Of a stretch of 64,000 nt of DNA, positions 31,606-49,099 are shown piece after piece. The notes under the pieces were generated by a model. It saw nothing but the letters and a program-made list of their open reading frames with translations, ran no database searches and was not told the origin of the DNA. Where the stretch lies: assembly GCF_900129505.1 (NCBI RefSeq), contig NZ_LT670818.1, positions 7,907,001-7,971,000 of the forward strand, in the 5' to 3' direction. Every line of letters begins with the position of its first letter. Position 1 is the stretch's first letter. A program made the position numbers and the translations under genes. Origin of the DNA: Bradyrhizobium erythrophlei (GTDB lineage Bacteria > Pseudomonadota > Alphaproteobacteria > Rhizobiales > Xanthobacteraceae).

Positions 31606-31977
31606 TTATTTCGGACGCTTCGCGCCGTACTTCGAACGGCGCTGTTTACGATTCTTGACGCCCTGGGTATCGAGGACGCCGCGGAGGATGTGGTAGCGCA
31701 CACCGGGCAAGTCCTTGACGCGGCCGCCGCGGATCATGACTACCGAGTGTTCCTGAAGGTTATGGCCTTCACCCGGAATGTAGCCGATGACCTCGAAGCC
31801 ATTGGTCAGGCGCACCTTTGCGACCTTGCGAAGCGCCGAGTTCGGCTTCTTCGGGGTCGTGGTGTAGACGCGCGTGCAAACGCCGCGCTTCTGCGGCGAT
31901 TGCTGCAGCGCCGGCACCTTCTTGCGCGACTTCTGTACAACGCGCGGACTTGCGATCAGCTGGTTGATCGTCGGCAT
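31606..31977 (-). CDS. rpsL: 30S ribosomal protein S12
   Basis: 123 aa uS12 of the decoding centre. The start is the ATG at 31977 ([12 protein letters not shown]); a GTG four codons upstream is in frame, but GAAGG sits correctly for the ATG. The Lys residues at the two usual streptomycin-resistance positions are wild type ([12 protein letters not shown] and [12 protein letters not shown]). It is the first gene of the str operon, here separated from rpoC by four unrelated genes. Confidence 0.98.
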   Translation of the reverse strand: MPTINQLIASPRVVQKSRKKVPALQQSPQKRGVCTRVYTTTPKKPNSALRKVAKVRLTNGFEVIGYIPGEGHNLQEHSVVMIRGGRVKDLPGVRYHILRGVLDTQGVKNRKQRRSKYGAKRPK

Positions 31978-32608
31978 GTCAGCCTTCACCCTTTAGTTCA
32001 TGCGAAACCGCACATCGGCTCCGCAAATTCATTTGGGGCCACCTGCCCCACCCGGCCGCCTCGCGCGGCAAAACATCCACGCAAAGCGAAATCGCGCCAA
32101 CTGCTCATCACTGAGCGGAAAGCGCTTCGACGCCACAGAGGACCGCAGTCGTAACTGATCAGCTTGCGCTGCTCAGTCGGCTACCGAGGTCATGCATCCG
32201 ATATCAATCTCAAGAGAACTTGCTCAAGAGAACCAAGATCGTCCTGGCAGTGCCTAGCTATCATCGACAGCGTTTGAGCGGCATTCGTCGAGGTTGGTGC
32301 CCGTCTAAATCCTAGGGGATTAAGAGGGTGATCCGTTCCGACGTTGGCGTCACTCACCGCCTGTCGTCAAGTGCGCAGGTTGTATCGGCGGTAGATAGGC
32401 AAGTCAAGACGAAACGACAAGGCAAGAAGCGCCTGCGCCACTGGGGGATTCGTCATGCGCGTGAAGTTTGGCGGATGCCGAAGTCACGCGCTTCGACGGT
32501 GGTGACCGCGAATCTCGTGAGCGTTCCCAGCGCACCATCCGCGGCCGCCTTCGGCGAGATGGTCCCGAATCAGCTGAATGTCAATATTACCCGGATAATA
32601 TAAGGCCG
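31978..32608. other. Gap upstream of the str operon
   Basis: A 631-bp stretch with no gene I can support; short open frames at 32328-32603 and nearby lack a convincing start and any family signature. It must contain the str-operon promoter, because rpoC is not directly upstream. A candidate promoter is at 32379-32407, which would leave a leader of about 390 nt. Confidence 0.55.
32379..32407 (-). promoter_or_regulatory. Candidate sigma-70 promoter for rpsL-rpsG-fusA-tuf
   Basis: On the minus strand, TTGACT (32407-32402) and TACAAC (32384-32379) are separated by exactly 17 bp, a good housekeeping-type promoter pointing at rpsL. The start point would lie about 395 nt before the rpsL ATG, so a long leader or an additional closer promoter is implied. 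Confidence 0.4.
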
Positions 32609-33751
32609 TCAGGGCCCGTGGGGCGCCGCCAGGCTCAGTTTTTTCGACGCCGGATGCGACGCCGCGTTACGGAGCCGGTCGCGCCAATACCGCAAATACC
32701 GGTAGCCGAGTTGGCGGCCGGCCTCCAGCCGGTAGGCAAGCGATTTCTCCGGGCCGACATCGACCAGCATATCCACCATGGTCCGTCGTCCGGCCCAGAG
32801 CTGGGCCATGAAGCTTGCTTCCGCCGCGCAGGAATTGATGGCCTGGATCTGGGAACCGGCGAACAGCTCCTCGGTGATCTTGTCGATCAGGAGCGCGCCC
32901 GGCGAGTACTTGCCGTAGGTGGCGTCGAACGCGGTTTTCCAGGTATAGGCCGTGGCCCCGCAATACATCAGCACCTGTGCGGCGATGGCCTCGCCGTTGA
33001 CCCGCAGTAGTGCCACCGATGCATTCCCTTGCGCGGCGAGATTTTGCAGCAACCGCCGCGCGAAGGCGGCGTCGCGCGGATCCGACAGCAACGCGGTGCC
33101 CTTCACGCCCTTCCAGCTGGCTTTTTCGAGCGCGAGAAACGTTTCAAAGGCCTGCCCGGCACCAGCGGGTGTTCTATCATTGACTACCTCAACGGCGCCG
33201 AGCGCCGTCAAGCGTTTCCAGTCCTGCCGCAGCTTTTTCCGGGTGGCGCCGGAGCGCTTCACGCCGAATTCCCGGGTCACGACCGGGCGCGCGTCTTCGG
33301 CAAGCATCAACGGCGCGACGCCGCGGATGGCCAGTTCGCGCAGCATCGCGGCATAGCTGGGAGATTCCGCGTCCAGCGAATGCAGGCTCACGACATCGGG
33401 CAGCGACGGGCTCTTTTCGATCGCCGCAAAGAACGCCGGAATCACCGCATTGACATAGGCCGGGTCGACGACGGGGCTGGAAAGAAAGGCGTAGTTGTAG
33501 GGCAGCGCTTCCAGCATCATCGGCCAGAACGGCGCCATCCTCCGCAATCGCAGCGCCCAGACCCCGACAAGCTTTCGTCCCTCCGCCCCCTCCTCCCAGG
33601 CCAGCAACATTTGAATCCGCGCGAAGTCGGTGACGCAGGCGGCCTGCAGCGCAGCCGGGTTCATGAAGACGTTGGAGGATGCACGCCGGACGAGGTCGTC
33701 CCAATGCGGGCCGATGTCCATGTTAGATGAATCAATCGTTACCGAAATCAT
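32609..33751 (-). CDS. GNAT-fold acetyltransferase, BioF2/CelD-like
   Basis: 380 aa protein with the two-lobed layout of BioF2-like (Acetyltransf_6) GNAT proteins. The N-terminal lobe includes LEALPYNYAFLSSPVVDP; the C-terminal lobe includes ALLRVNGEAIAAQVLMYCGA followed by YTWKTAFDATYGKYSPGALL, the typical end of this family's acyl-CoA-binding fold, and AGRRTMVDMLVDVGPEKS. Such proteins are often linked to polysaccharide or lipid acylation, but the acceptor here is unknown. It is divergent from the FAD monooxygenase gene. Confidence 0.75.
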   Translation of the reverse strand: MISVTIDSSNMDIGPHWDDLVRRASSNVFMNPAALQAACVTDFARIQMLLAWEEGAEGRKLVGVWALRLRRMAPFWPMMLEALPYNYAFLSSPVVDPAYVNAVIPAFFAAIEKSPSLPDVVSLHSLDAESPSYAAMLRELAIRGVAPLMLAEDARPVVTREFGVKRSGATRKKLRQDWKRLTALGAVEVVNDRTPAGAGQAFETFLALEKASWKGVKGTALLSDPRDAAFARRLLQNLAAQGNASVALLRVNGEAIAAQVLMYCGATAYTWKTAFDATYGKYSPGALLIDKITEELFAGSQIQAINSCAAEASFMAQLWAGRRTMVDMLVDVGPEKSLAYRLEAGRQLGYRYLRYWRDRLRNAASHPASKKLSLAAPHGP

Positions 33752-33913
33752 CGGACCAATGCTTTGAGCGACCGCGGCGCGGCGGCGATCTTGTTCGTGC
33801 CGGATTGCTTTTCGGTTAAGTCGGCAGCCGGCGCGGACCTGTTCAGACGGTCGGTTTCAAGATTTGTTTGCCTTTTCGGGCGCATTGATAGGGCTTCGGT
33901 CGAGAGGCAAGGC

Positions 33914-35107
33914 ATGCGCTACACGGATGTTGCGATCGTCGGCGGTGGTCTGGCCGGTTCAATCGCGGCGGCGATGCTGGGACGCGACGGCATCGCGGCG
34001 ATCCTGATCGACCCTCATACCGTCTATCCGCCGGAGCTGCGCTGCGAAAAGCTCGGCGGCGAACAGCTCAACCTGTTGCGCAAGACCGGCCTTGCGGATG
34101 CCACCCTGCGGGCGACCACGCTCGACGGTGAGGTCTGGGAAGCGCGTTTTGGCTATGTCGTCGCCAGAAAACCCAGCGATCAGCACGGTGTGATGTACGA
34201 CACGCTGGTCAACACCGTGCGGATGCAAATCCCCGAAAATGTCGAGACGATCCACGCCAAAACCTCCGAGATATCCAGCAGCGCGGAACGGCAGAAGCTC
34301 GTTTTGTCGAACGGCGAGGAAATCTCGGCACGGCTGGTGGTTTTCGCCAACGGCCTGAATGTCGGCCTGCGCCAGACGCTCGGCATCAAGCGCAAAGTCA
34401 TCAGCGCATGCCATTCGGTCACACTCGGATTCAACCTCGAACCGGTCGGCCGCGCGGCGTTCGATTTCCCGGCCTTGACCTATTGGCCGAAGCGGGCGAG
34501 CTCGCGCATGGCCTACCTCTCGATCTTTCCGATCAATGGGACGATGCGCGCCAATCTGATGGTCTATCGCGACATGACCGACCCCTGGCTGCCGGCGTTC
34601 AAGCAGGCGCCCGAGCGGGCGATGGTCGCGATCATGCCGGGTCTCGAGAACATGATGGACGCGTTCAGGGTCAGCGGCCCCGTCAAGATCCGCCCCGCCG
34701 ATCTCTGCGTCACCGAAGGCCATATTCGGCCCGGGATGGTGCTGGTTGGCGACGCCTTTTCCACCTCCTGCCCGGCCGCGGGAACCGGCACCACCAAGGT
34801 CTTCACCGACGTCGAACGGCTGTGCAACGTCTACATTCCGCAGTGGCTCTCGACCGAGGGCATGGGCGCGGAGAAGATTGCAGCGTTCTACGACGATGCG
34901 GAGAAAAAGGCGTGCGAGGCGCGATGCCTCGCCAAGGCCTACCATCTGCGCTCGCTGTCAACCGACAATGGCCTGTCATGGCGGGCGCAACGCTGGGCGC
35001 GGTTCATCCTGCGTTTGGCGCAAGGCACGCGGCTGGCGATCGGCAGGCAGTTTGCCGGCGGATCAATGCCGCGAAGGCTGGCGGCGAAACAGGCCGCGCA
35101 TCCCTGA
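33914..35107 (+). CDS. FAD-dependent monooxygenase/reductase (UbiH/PHBH-like fold)
   Basis: 397 aa flavoprotein. The N-terminal dinucleotide motif VAIVGGGLAGSIAAAMLGRD and the later GD motif VGDAFSTSCPAAGTGTTKVF (near residue 280) place it in the FAD_binding_3 group. An ATG 50 codons upstream is in frame; the ATG at 33914 is preferred because the flavin motif then begins at residue 6 and a GAGAGG lies upstream. The substrate is unknown. It is the only plus-strand gene of the rpoC-rpsL module, convergent with the ABC exporter 25 bp away. Confidence 0.8.
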   Translation: MRYTDVAIVGGGLAGSIAAAMLGRDGIAAILIDPHTVYPPELRCEKLGGEQLNLLRKTGLADATLRATTLDGEVWEARFGYVVARKPSDQHGVMYDTLVNTVRMQIPENVETIHAKTSEISSSAERQKLVLSNGEEISARLVVFANGLNVGLRQTLGIKRKVISACHSVTLGFNLEPVGRAAFDFPALTYWPKRASSRMAYLSIFPINGTMRANLMVYRDMTDPWLPAFKQAPERAMVAIMPGLENMMDAFRVSGPVKIRPADLCVTEGHIRPGMVLVGDAFSTSCPAAGTGTTKVFTDVERLCNVYIPQWLSTEGMGAEKIAAFYDDAEKKACEARCLAKAYHLRSLSTDNGLSWRAQRWARFILRLAQGTRLAIGRQFAGGSMPRRLAAKQAAHP

Positions 35108-35127
35108 GGCCGCGACCTCGGCGGCCT
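35107..35127. terminator. Hairpin between two convergent genes
   Basis: AGGCCGC and GCGGCCT form a perfect 7-bp stem with a 7-nt loop in the 25-bp space between the FAD monooxygenase stop and the ABC transporter stop. No T-run follows on either strand, so it may slow or protect rather than terminate. Confidence 0.4.
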
Positions 35128-35132
35128 GCGCC

Positions 35133-37169
35133 TCAATCCTCATCGTCGGCATCATCATCGTCATCGTCGTCGGTCTGATCGGCCGTTTGATGCGGCTGGT
35201 GGCTCTGGTCGTCCCAGAGCTTTCGATACATGCCATTGGCCGCGAGCAGCTTGGCGTGTGAGCCGCGTTCGACCGCCTTGCCGCCCGCTATCACCACGAT
35301 CTCGTCCATGTCGACCACCGACGTCAGCCGGTGGGTCGAGAAGAGCATGGTGCGGCCCTTGGCGAGCTTCCACAGCGTCTTGTTGATCGCGGCCTCCGTG
35401 GTCTGATCGAGCGCGGAGGTCGCCTCATCGAGTAGCAAGACCGACGGGTCGCGCACGATGGCGCGCGCGATCGCGATGCGCTGGCGCTGACCGCCCGATA
35501 GCGTGTCGCCGCGTTCACCGACCTGAGTGTCGTATTTCTGCGGCAGGCTCATGATGTAGCGGTGGATCTCGGCCTTGCGCGCGGCCTCGACGACTTCCTC
35601 GTCGGTGGCACCCTCCTTGCCGAGCCGGATGTTTTCCCGGATCGACATGTTGAACAGCATGTTTTCCTGGAACACCACCGCCATGCTCCGGCGCAGGGAC
35701 TCTCGGGTCACCTTGCGGATATCGACGCCGTCGATCGTAACGCGCCCTTCGTCCGGCACATAGAGGCGCAGGATCAGGTTGAGCAGCGTGCTCTTGCCGG
35801 AGCCGCTGGGGCCGACGATGGCAATGCTTTTTCCGACCTTGAGCTTGAGGCTGAAATTGTCGAGCACCGGCGTCTGGCTGCCTTCGTATTGGAAGGTGAC
35901 GCGATCGAAGGTGATGTCGTTGGTGATGCGCGGCAGGTCGGGCGCACCGGCGCGATCGGCGCCGCGGGTCGGCGCATCCAGAAACTCCTGAATGTGGCGT
36001 ACCGCCGCTGCCGACTGGATCGACACCGGGATGAAATGCATGATATGGCCGATATTGTAGGATACCTCCCAGAACGCGCTCTCGAAGGTGACGAAGGTTC
36101 CGATCGTGATCTGGCCCTTGGTGGCGAGATAGGCGCCGATCGCGAGCACCACGAGGTGCAGCAACAGCACGGAGATCGTGACGGTGCGCTCGACCATGGT
36201 CGAGAGGAACGCGGCGGACGCGATCTTGCGGCGTGCCTCGTGGTTGCGCATCGTGAACCAGCCCAGCGTCCGGCGCTGCAGCATGAACGCCTTGATCACC
36301 GCCTGGGTGGCGACGTTTTCCTGCACCATGCCGAGCAGCGCGGATTCGTTAAGCTTCTGCTCGTAATTCGCCTGCACCGCCTTCGGCGTCAGGATGCGCG
36401 GACCGATCAGGGTGATCGGAAACACCAGCAGCGACACCACGGCGAGCTGCCAGTTCAGGAACAGCATCAGGATGATGCCCGCGATCAACTCGAAGAACGG
36501 CAGCGCGGCGCTGTTGGCAAAACCCTTGATCGAGCCTTCGAACGCGGCCATGTCGACCGAAAACCGCGACAGGATCTCGCCTCGCTTGGTGCGCGCGTAA
36601 TAGGCCGCGGGCAGATTTTGCAGATGTTCGAACAGCCGCGTCCGGACGTCCGAAATCAGCGACGCGGCCAGTTTGGCGTCCCAGCGCTCGTACCAGACCG
36701 CAACGATCGAGGTGACGATGCCGGCGACCGCCAGAACCGAGAGAATCTTGATCAGTGCCTCGAAGTCTTCCTCGCCGAGCGCGTCGTCGATGAGGAATTT
36801 GAGACTGAGCGGCATGAAGACGTTGAACAGGGTCTCGACCAGGACGCCGAAGCTGACGAATGCCAGGATCTTCTTGTAGTTCTTCAGGAAGGGTTTGACG
36901 AACGCATAGACCGTCGCCAGCGCGCCGGCGGCCTCCTTCGCGGTGAAGACGACGAGATCTTCATCGTCCTCCTCGTCGTCGTCGAGCCCAAGCTCGTCAT
37001 CGTCTTCTTCATCATCGTCATCGTCGGGCGGAGGCGTCGGCGCCTTGTCGCGGACGACGGGACTCGCGGCTTGCGCATCCGTCAACAGCTTTTCGTCGGC
37101 TTCCGGCGCGAGAGCATCCTCCGCGACGGCCTTGATCCGATCATCCGGCGATGGAGGCTTGCGCGCCAT
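35133..37169 (-). CDS. ABC exporter (fused permease-ATPase) with acidic N- and C-terminal tails
   Basis: 678 aa half-transporter of the MsbA/lipid-exporter type. The type-1 membrane domain (six helices) spans about 90-380. The ATPase has Walker A GPSGSGKST near 452, signature LSGGQRQRIAIARA near 553, and Walker B VLLLDEATSALD near 575. Unusually, residues about 49-72 are a run of Asp/Glu (PPPDDDDDEEDDDELGLDDD and on) and the last residues are TDDDDDDDADDED. Both are encoded by near-repeats of GAT/GAC. The family core is about 580 aa, so about 90 residues are added. The substrate is unknown; the neighbourhood suggests a lipid-like product. It lies 173 bp after the FAD-methyltransferase fusion. 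Confidence 0.88.
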   Translation of the reverse strand: MARKPPSPDDRIKAVAEDALAPEADEKLLTDAQAASPVVRDKAPTPPPDDDDDEEDDDELGLDDDEEDDEDLVVFTAKEAAGALATVYAFVKPFLKNYKKILAFVSFGVLVETLFNVFMPLSLKFLIDDALGEEDFEALIKILSVLAVAGIVTSIVAVWYERWDAKLAASLISDVRTRLFEHLQNLPAAYYARTKRGEILSRFSVDMAAFEGSIKGFANSAALPFFELIAGIILMLFLNWQLAVVSLLVFPITLIGPRILTPKAVQANYEQKLNESALLGMVQENVATQAVIKAFMLQRRTLGWFTMRNHEARRKIASAAFLSTMVERTVTISVLLLHLVVLAIGAYLATKGQITIGTFVTFESAFWEVSYNIGHIMHFIPVSIQSAAAVRHIQEFLDAPTRGADRAGAPDLPRITNDITFDRVTFQYEGSQTPVLDNFSLKLKVGKSIAIVGPSGSGKSTLLNLILRLYVPDEGRVTIDGVDIRKVTRESLRRSMAVVFQENMLFNMSIRENIRLGKEGATDEEVVEAARKAEIHRYIMSLPQKYDTQVGERGDTLSGGQRQRIAIARAIVRDPSVLLLDEATSALDQTTEAAINKTLWKLAKGRTMLFSTHRLTSVVDMDEIVVIAGGKAVERGSHAKLLAANGMYRKLWDDQSHQPHQTADQTDDDDDDDADDED

Positions 37170-37342
37170 GAAACCAACCGATGCTGCACGGCCGGCATGA
37201 CCGTAAAATCCGGGAAAGTGGCCGAACGAACCACCGCGCCGATCCTATGCGATTGGCCCGCTTTCAGCAAAGCTGACAGTCGAAAACTTTCCGCAGGAGC
37301 CTTGCCGCGCAGGCCGACACCGTTACCGGTGAATCCACCGGC

Positions 37343-39400
37343 TCAATCGTCGTCGGCTTCGACCTTGTCGAAGAACGAATAGCGCAGGCTGTCCGAGTCG
37401 GCATACCACTGGCCGGGCCCCTTGTTGGCGGCAAGCGTCGCCACCCACAATTCGTCGGTGCAGTCGCGGCGGTGCATCGACAGGTCGAAGCCGTTGGAGA
37501 AGAACAGCTCCGACCATTCCCACCAGGTGCCGAGCTTTTTGACCCCGCGCAAGAGGTCGTAGCGGTCGATCAGCGCGGGCGCCATGTCCGACGTCACCGA
37601 TCCGAACACCAGCCCGGTCTTCACAACCCGGTTCAACTCGCGAATCGCCCGCGGGACCTGCTTTTCCGCGACGTGGCACAGGCTGGTCTCGAACACGAAA
37701 TCGAACTCGCCGTCCTTGAACGGCATGTCGACGATCGATCCAAGCTTGTTGTACTTCTTTAATTCCTTTGGCGCGCTGGCATGGATCGCGCGATTGTTCT
37801 CGATGCCCCACGCATCGATGCCGCGCGCGCGCAGCGCCCCCACCAGTTCCCCGCTGGCGGATCCGGCCACCAGCAGCTTGTAACCCCTGGCCCGGTTCCA
37901 GACGATCTTGATGAGACTGGTCAGGTAGCCGGGATCGGTGAACTGGCTCCAGACCTCGCTGTAGGGACCAAGGCCCCGGTAATTCTCGAAATAGCGGCGG
38001 TCGATCTTGTCGGACGCAGGCTTGGCGCCGTCGCCGTGCGCGTGGCGCAGCCGCATCATCTCGGTGACGATGATGTCGGTGGCGGCGTCGGAGGAATCGA
38101 GCAGTCCGTTCAGCGTCGAATCGAACAAATAGTCGCCGACCACGACGAGGCCCGGATGCTGCTTCGGCTCCGGCCGGTGATTGGTCATGACGTCGCGTGC
38201 CGGCAAGCCGCCGGGAATCGCGTTCACCGACGACAGCCAGCGATAGGTCTTGCCTTCCATGAAATGCTCGCGGGCGTTGCCGAACGAAGCCGGCAGCGAC
38301 TTCAGCGCGGCGTCGATCAGTTCCTGATCGCCGAGATTGGCGAAAGCCAGCGCGTCGGAACCGGCGATCAGCCAATTCAGCACGCCGTGTTTGCCGACGT
38401 CGTGACGCGCGCCCTCGTTGTAAACGCAGCAGCCGCCAAACGCCTCCGACATGAACCAGGCGCCGGGGATCTTCTCGCCCCAGAACGGCTCATCGAACAG
38501 GATCGAGACCCGCAGATAATGCGCGGGTCGGTCGAAATAGGCGACGTGCTTGACCATCGACTTGCGCAGCTGCTCGCCTTCCCACCCCATGGTCGAGAGC
38601 CAGGAGTGCGGCAGGCACATCAGCACCAGGTCGAAATCGCGCGTTTCGGGCCCCTTGCCGTTCATCATATTGAGCTGGTAGCGGCCGGCCTCGGTTTTGC
38701 CGACCTTGAGCACCCGGTGATTGAGCTGGATATCGGCGTCTACCTCGGAATGCAGGCACTCGATCAGCTGCTCATTGCCGTTCTGGATCGAGTACAGGCC
38801 GATATAGCCGTCGACATCCATCACGAAGTTCTTCAGCGCATTCAGACCGTTGGTATTGTGGGTCTCGGTGGCGATATCGGAGCGCGCCATCACCTTGAAG
38901 AAGCGCTTGGCGGTCGCGTCGTCCACTTCCCTGTCGAGCAGTTCCTCGGCGGTGATGTAGGCCCAGGGATGCTCGTTGTCGTGGGCGCCGACGCCTTCGT
39001 AATATTCGGCCGGCGATACCATCTCGGCGCAACGCTTGCGGAACGCTTCGATCGCGTTCGCGGTCTTGGCGCCGTATTTGCGCCGCATGCCCGGCACGTC
39101 GTTCAGGAGTTCGCCGTCGAGCTGGACCTGCTCGGCATCCATCGGAATCGTCTGCAGCCCGAAATGCTGGATCAGTTCGCGCAGCGGATCCGGCCCGGTC
39201 ATCGAATAATCGTAGATCTCGGCGACGCCGGCCTCGTACATCGCCGGCGCCGAATCGAACTTGCGCGTCAGGATCTTGCCGCCCAGCCGGTCGGACGCCT
39301 CGTAAATGGTGACCCGGCAAAGGTCGCCCAGCTTCTTTTTGAGATACCAGGCGCTCATCAGGCCGCCTGGCCCACCGCCCACGATTGCAAGATCCAGCAT
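37343..39400 (-). CDS. FAD-dependent oxidoreductase fused to SAM methyltransferase
   Basis: 685 aa two-domain protein. The start is the ATG at 39400 with GGAAG 6 nt upstream, giving MLDLAIVGGGPGGLMSAWYL; an ATG 11 codons upstream is less likely. Residues 1 to about 460 are an amine-oxidase/phytoene-desaturase-like flavoprotein, with the C-terminal flavin segment VVGDYLFDSTLNGLLDSSDA. From about 480 to 630 is a class I methyltransferase: motif I is an unusual LLVAGSASGELVGAL near 505, then GIENN, and DMPFKDGEFDFVFETSLCHV resembles the motif II/acceptor region. The combination suggests oxidation then methylation of one hydrophobic product. No exact family is named. Confidence 0.78.
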   Translation of the reverse strand: MLDLAIVGGGPGGLMSAWYLKKKLGDLCRVTIYEASDRLGGKILTRKFDSAPAMYEAGVAEIYDYSMTGPDPLRELIQHFGLQTIPMDAEQVQLDGELLNDVPGMRRKYGAKTANAIEAFRKRCAEMVSPAEYYEGVGAHDNEHPWAYITAEELLDREVDDATAKRFFKVMARSDIATETHNTNGLNALKNFVMDVDGYIGLYSIQNGNEQLIECLHSEVDADIQLNHRVLKVGKTEAGRYQLNMMNGKGPETRDFDLVLMCLPHSWLSTMGWEGEQLRKSMVKHVAYFDRPAHYLRVSILFDEPFWGEKIPGAWFMSEAFGGCCVYNEGARHDVGKHGVLNWLIAGSDALAFANLGDQELIDAALKSLPASFGNAREHFMEGKTYRWLSSVNAIPGGLPARDVMTNHRPEPKQHPGLVVVGDYLFDSTLNGLLDSSDAATDIIVTEMMRLRHAHGDGAKPASDKIDRRYFENYRGLGPYSEVWSQFTDPGYLTSLIKIVWNRARGYKLLVAGSASGELVGALRARGIDAWGIENNRAIHASAPKELKKYNKLGSIVDMPFKDGEFDFVFETSLCHVAEKQVPRAIRELNRVVKTGLVFGSVTSDMAPALIDRYDLLRGVKKLGTWWEWSELFFSNGFDLSMHRRDCTDELWVATLAANKGPGQWYADSDSLRYSFFDKVEADDD

Positions 39401-39714
39401 GTGTCTTCCGTGATCCCCCGCCGCCCCTGTCACGGAGCATCCGGTTTCCTAAGAGTCAGCCACAGCGCGACAAGCTGCTTTTTGTCATTAATCGCGCTGC
39501 GAATGATTGATTTAGCGCATTGCCGTGCCGCGAAGCCGCCCCCGCCCGGGTCGAGACCCGAGGACGTGCTGTTGGCGCTTCAAGCCCTTAGCAGAAGCGC
39601 TTTTCAGCCTGAAGGAAAGATGAACGAAGCAAGACATCGACGCCACAATAGTCAAAAAAATAGTAAAAAGGCCGGCTTTCGCCGGCCTTTTCCGTAATTC
39701 TGCGGCTCGCGGCT
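39401..39714. other. Gap between rpoC and the FAD-methyltransferase gene
   Basis: A 314-bp gap without a gene. It carries the rpoC terminator at 39666-39691 and must hold the promoter of the four-gene module's minus-strand genes. I saw no clear -35/-10 pair. Confidence 0.5.
39666..39691 (-). terminator. Terminator of the rpoBC operon
   Basis: AAAAGGCCGGC and GCCGGCCTTTT form an 11-bp perfect stem with a 4-nt loop, with T-rich sequence on the minus-strand downstream side. It lies about 25 bp after the rpoC stop and cleanly separates rpoC from the next gene. Confidence 0.88.
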
Positions 39715-43914
<4,200 letters not shown>

Positions 43915-44006
43915 GGTCTTCTCCTCGCGTGCCGATCGTCACCGGCAGCAAATTCGAAATTCTTTTTTCAGCGACGCGCCCCGCTCAACGTCCGAGCGCA
44001 ACACGA

Positions 44007-44033
44007 ATACCCGGCGCGAAACGCGCCGGGTAT
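44007..44033. other. Perfect hairpin in the rpoB-rpoC gap
   Basis: ATACCCGGCGCG and CGCGCCGGGTAT pair perfectly over 12 bp around an AAA loop, 11 bp beyond the rpoB stop. There is no T-run, so it is more likely an mRNA processing, stability or pausing element than a terminator. Confidence 0.7.
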
Positions 44034-44044
44034 GACGCTTGTTG

Positions 44045-48163
<4,119 letters not shown>

Positions 48164-48670
48164 CGTGGCCTCTCATTTCGTCGCCCGGCGGGGCGAACCT
48201 TCCGAAGCGCGATTGGCATCGCCCCCGGGTTGAATTTCGATTCGTTCCTAAATCTGGAAGCCCGCCTCAGGATTTAAGTCCTGAATCTGATCACCAGACC
48301 TTCAAAACGCAAAACGACGCGCGGGGCGCTTAACCGCACCCGCCCGTCAGAACCCATCGCTTCACGGACTGAAAAAGCCCGAAATTGCTTATCTCCCAAC
48401 GGCTTACGCAGAGACGTCACCGTTCCCGCCGCCAACCGTGCTTTCGTGCTGCCGTCCCAATATGGGAGAGCAATCGTGGAGATTCGAGAGCTAACTTCCC
48501 GAATCCCCACACATTTTTGTGTACAACCGGGCTCGAAGGGAACCTCCGGGCCAAGTCGTTTTCGCCGCGATACACTATCTCCGTCATGGCTGAGCTCAAC
48601 CCGGCCATCCACGGTGACGCGATCCCCAGGTCTCGCTTTGCTCTCCCGGGGGAATTGCCGCAAGCTTCGC
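48164..48670. other. Long rplL-rpoB intergenic region
   Basis: 507 bp without a gene; open frames here have no family signature. In E. coli this space holds a partial attenuator and an RNase III site. I see only a small ACACA/TGTGT hairpin with a T4 loop near 48509-48521 and no strong terminator. Confidence 0.5.
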
Positions 48671-49042
<372 letters not shown>

Positions 49043-49057
49043 TGATCTGTTTCCTTA

Positions 49058-49076
49058 AGCGTATTTGGTTCGAACC
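49058..49076. repeat. Arm 1 of a perfect 19-bp inverted repeat flanking rplJ
   Basis: AGCGTATTTGGTTCGAACC lies in the rplJ-rplL gap, about 16 bp before the rplL start. Its exact reverse complement is at 49783-49801, upstream of rplJ. In a transcript spanning both, they could pair and bring the rplJ leader next to the rplL start. Confidence 0.8.
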
Positions 49077-49099
49077 AGGTTTGAATTTTGCGAAGGGGG

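Noticed and set aside
37781..39697. A 638-codon open frame antisense to the FAD-methyltransferase gene
   Set aside because: Composition is shadow-like and the sense frame has clear FAD and methyltransferase motifs.
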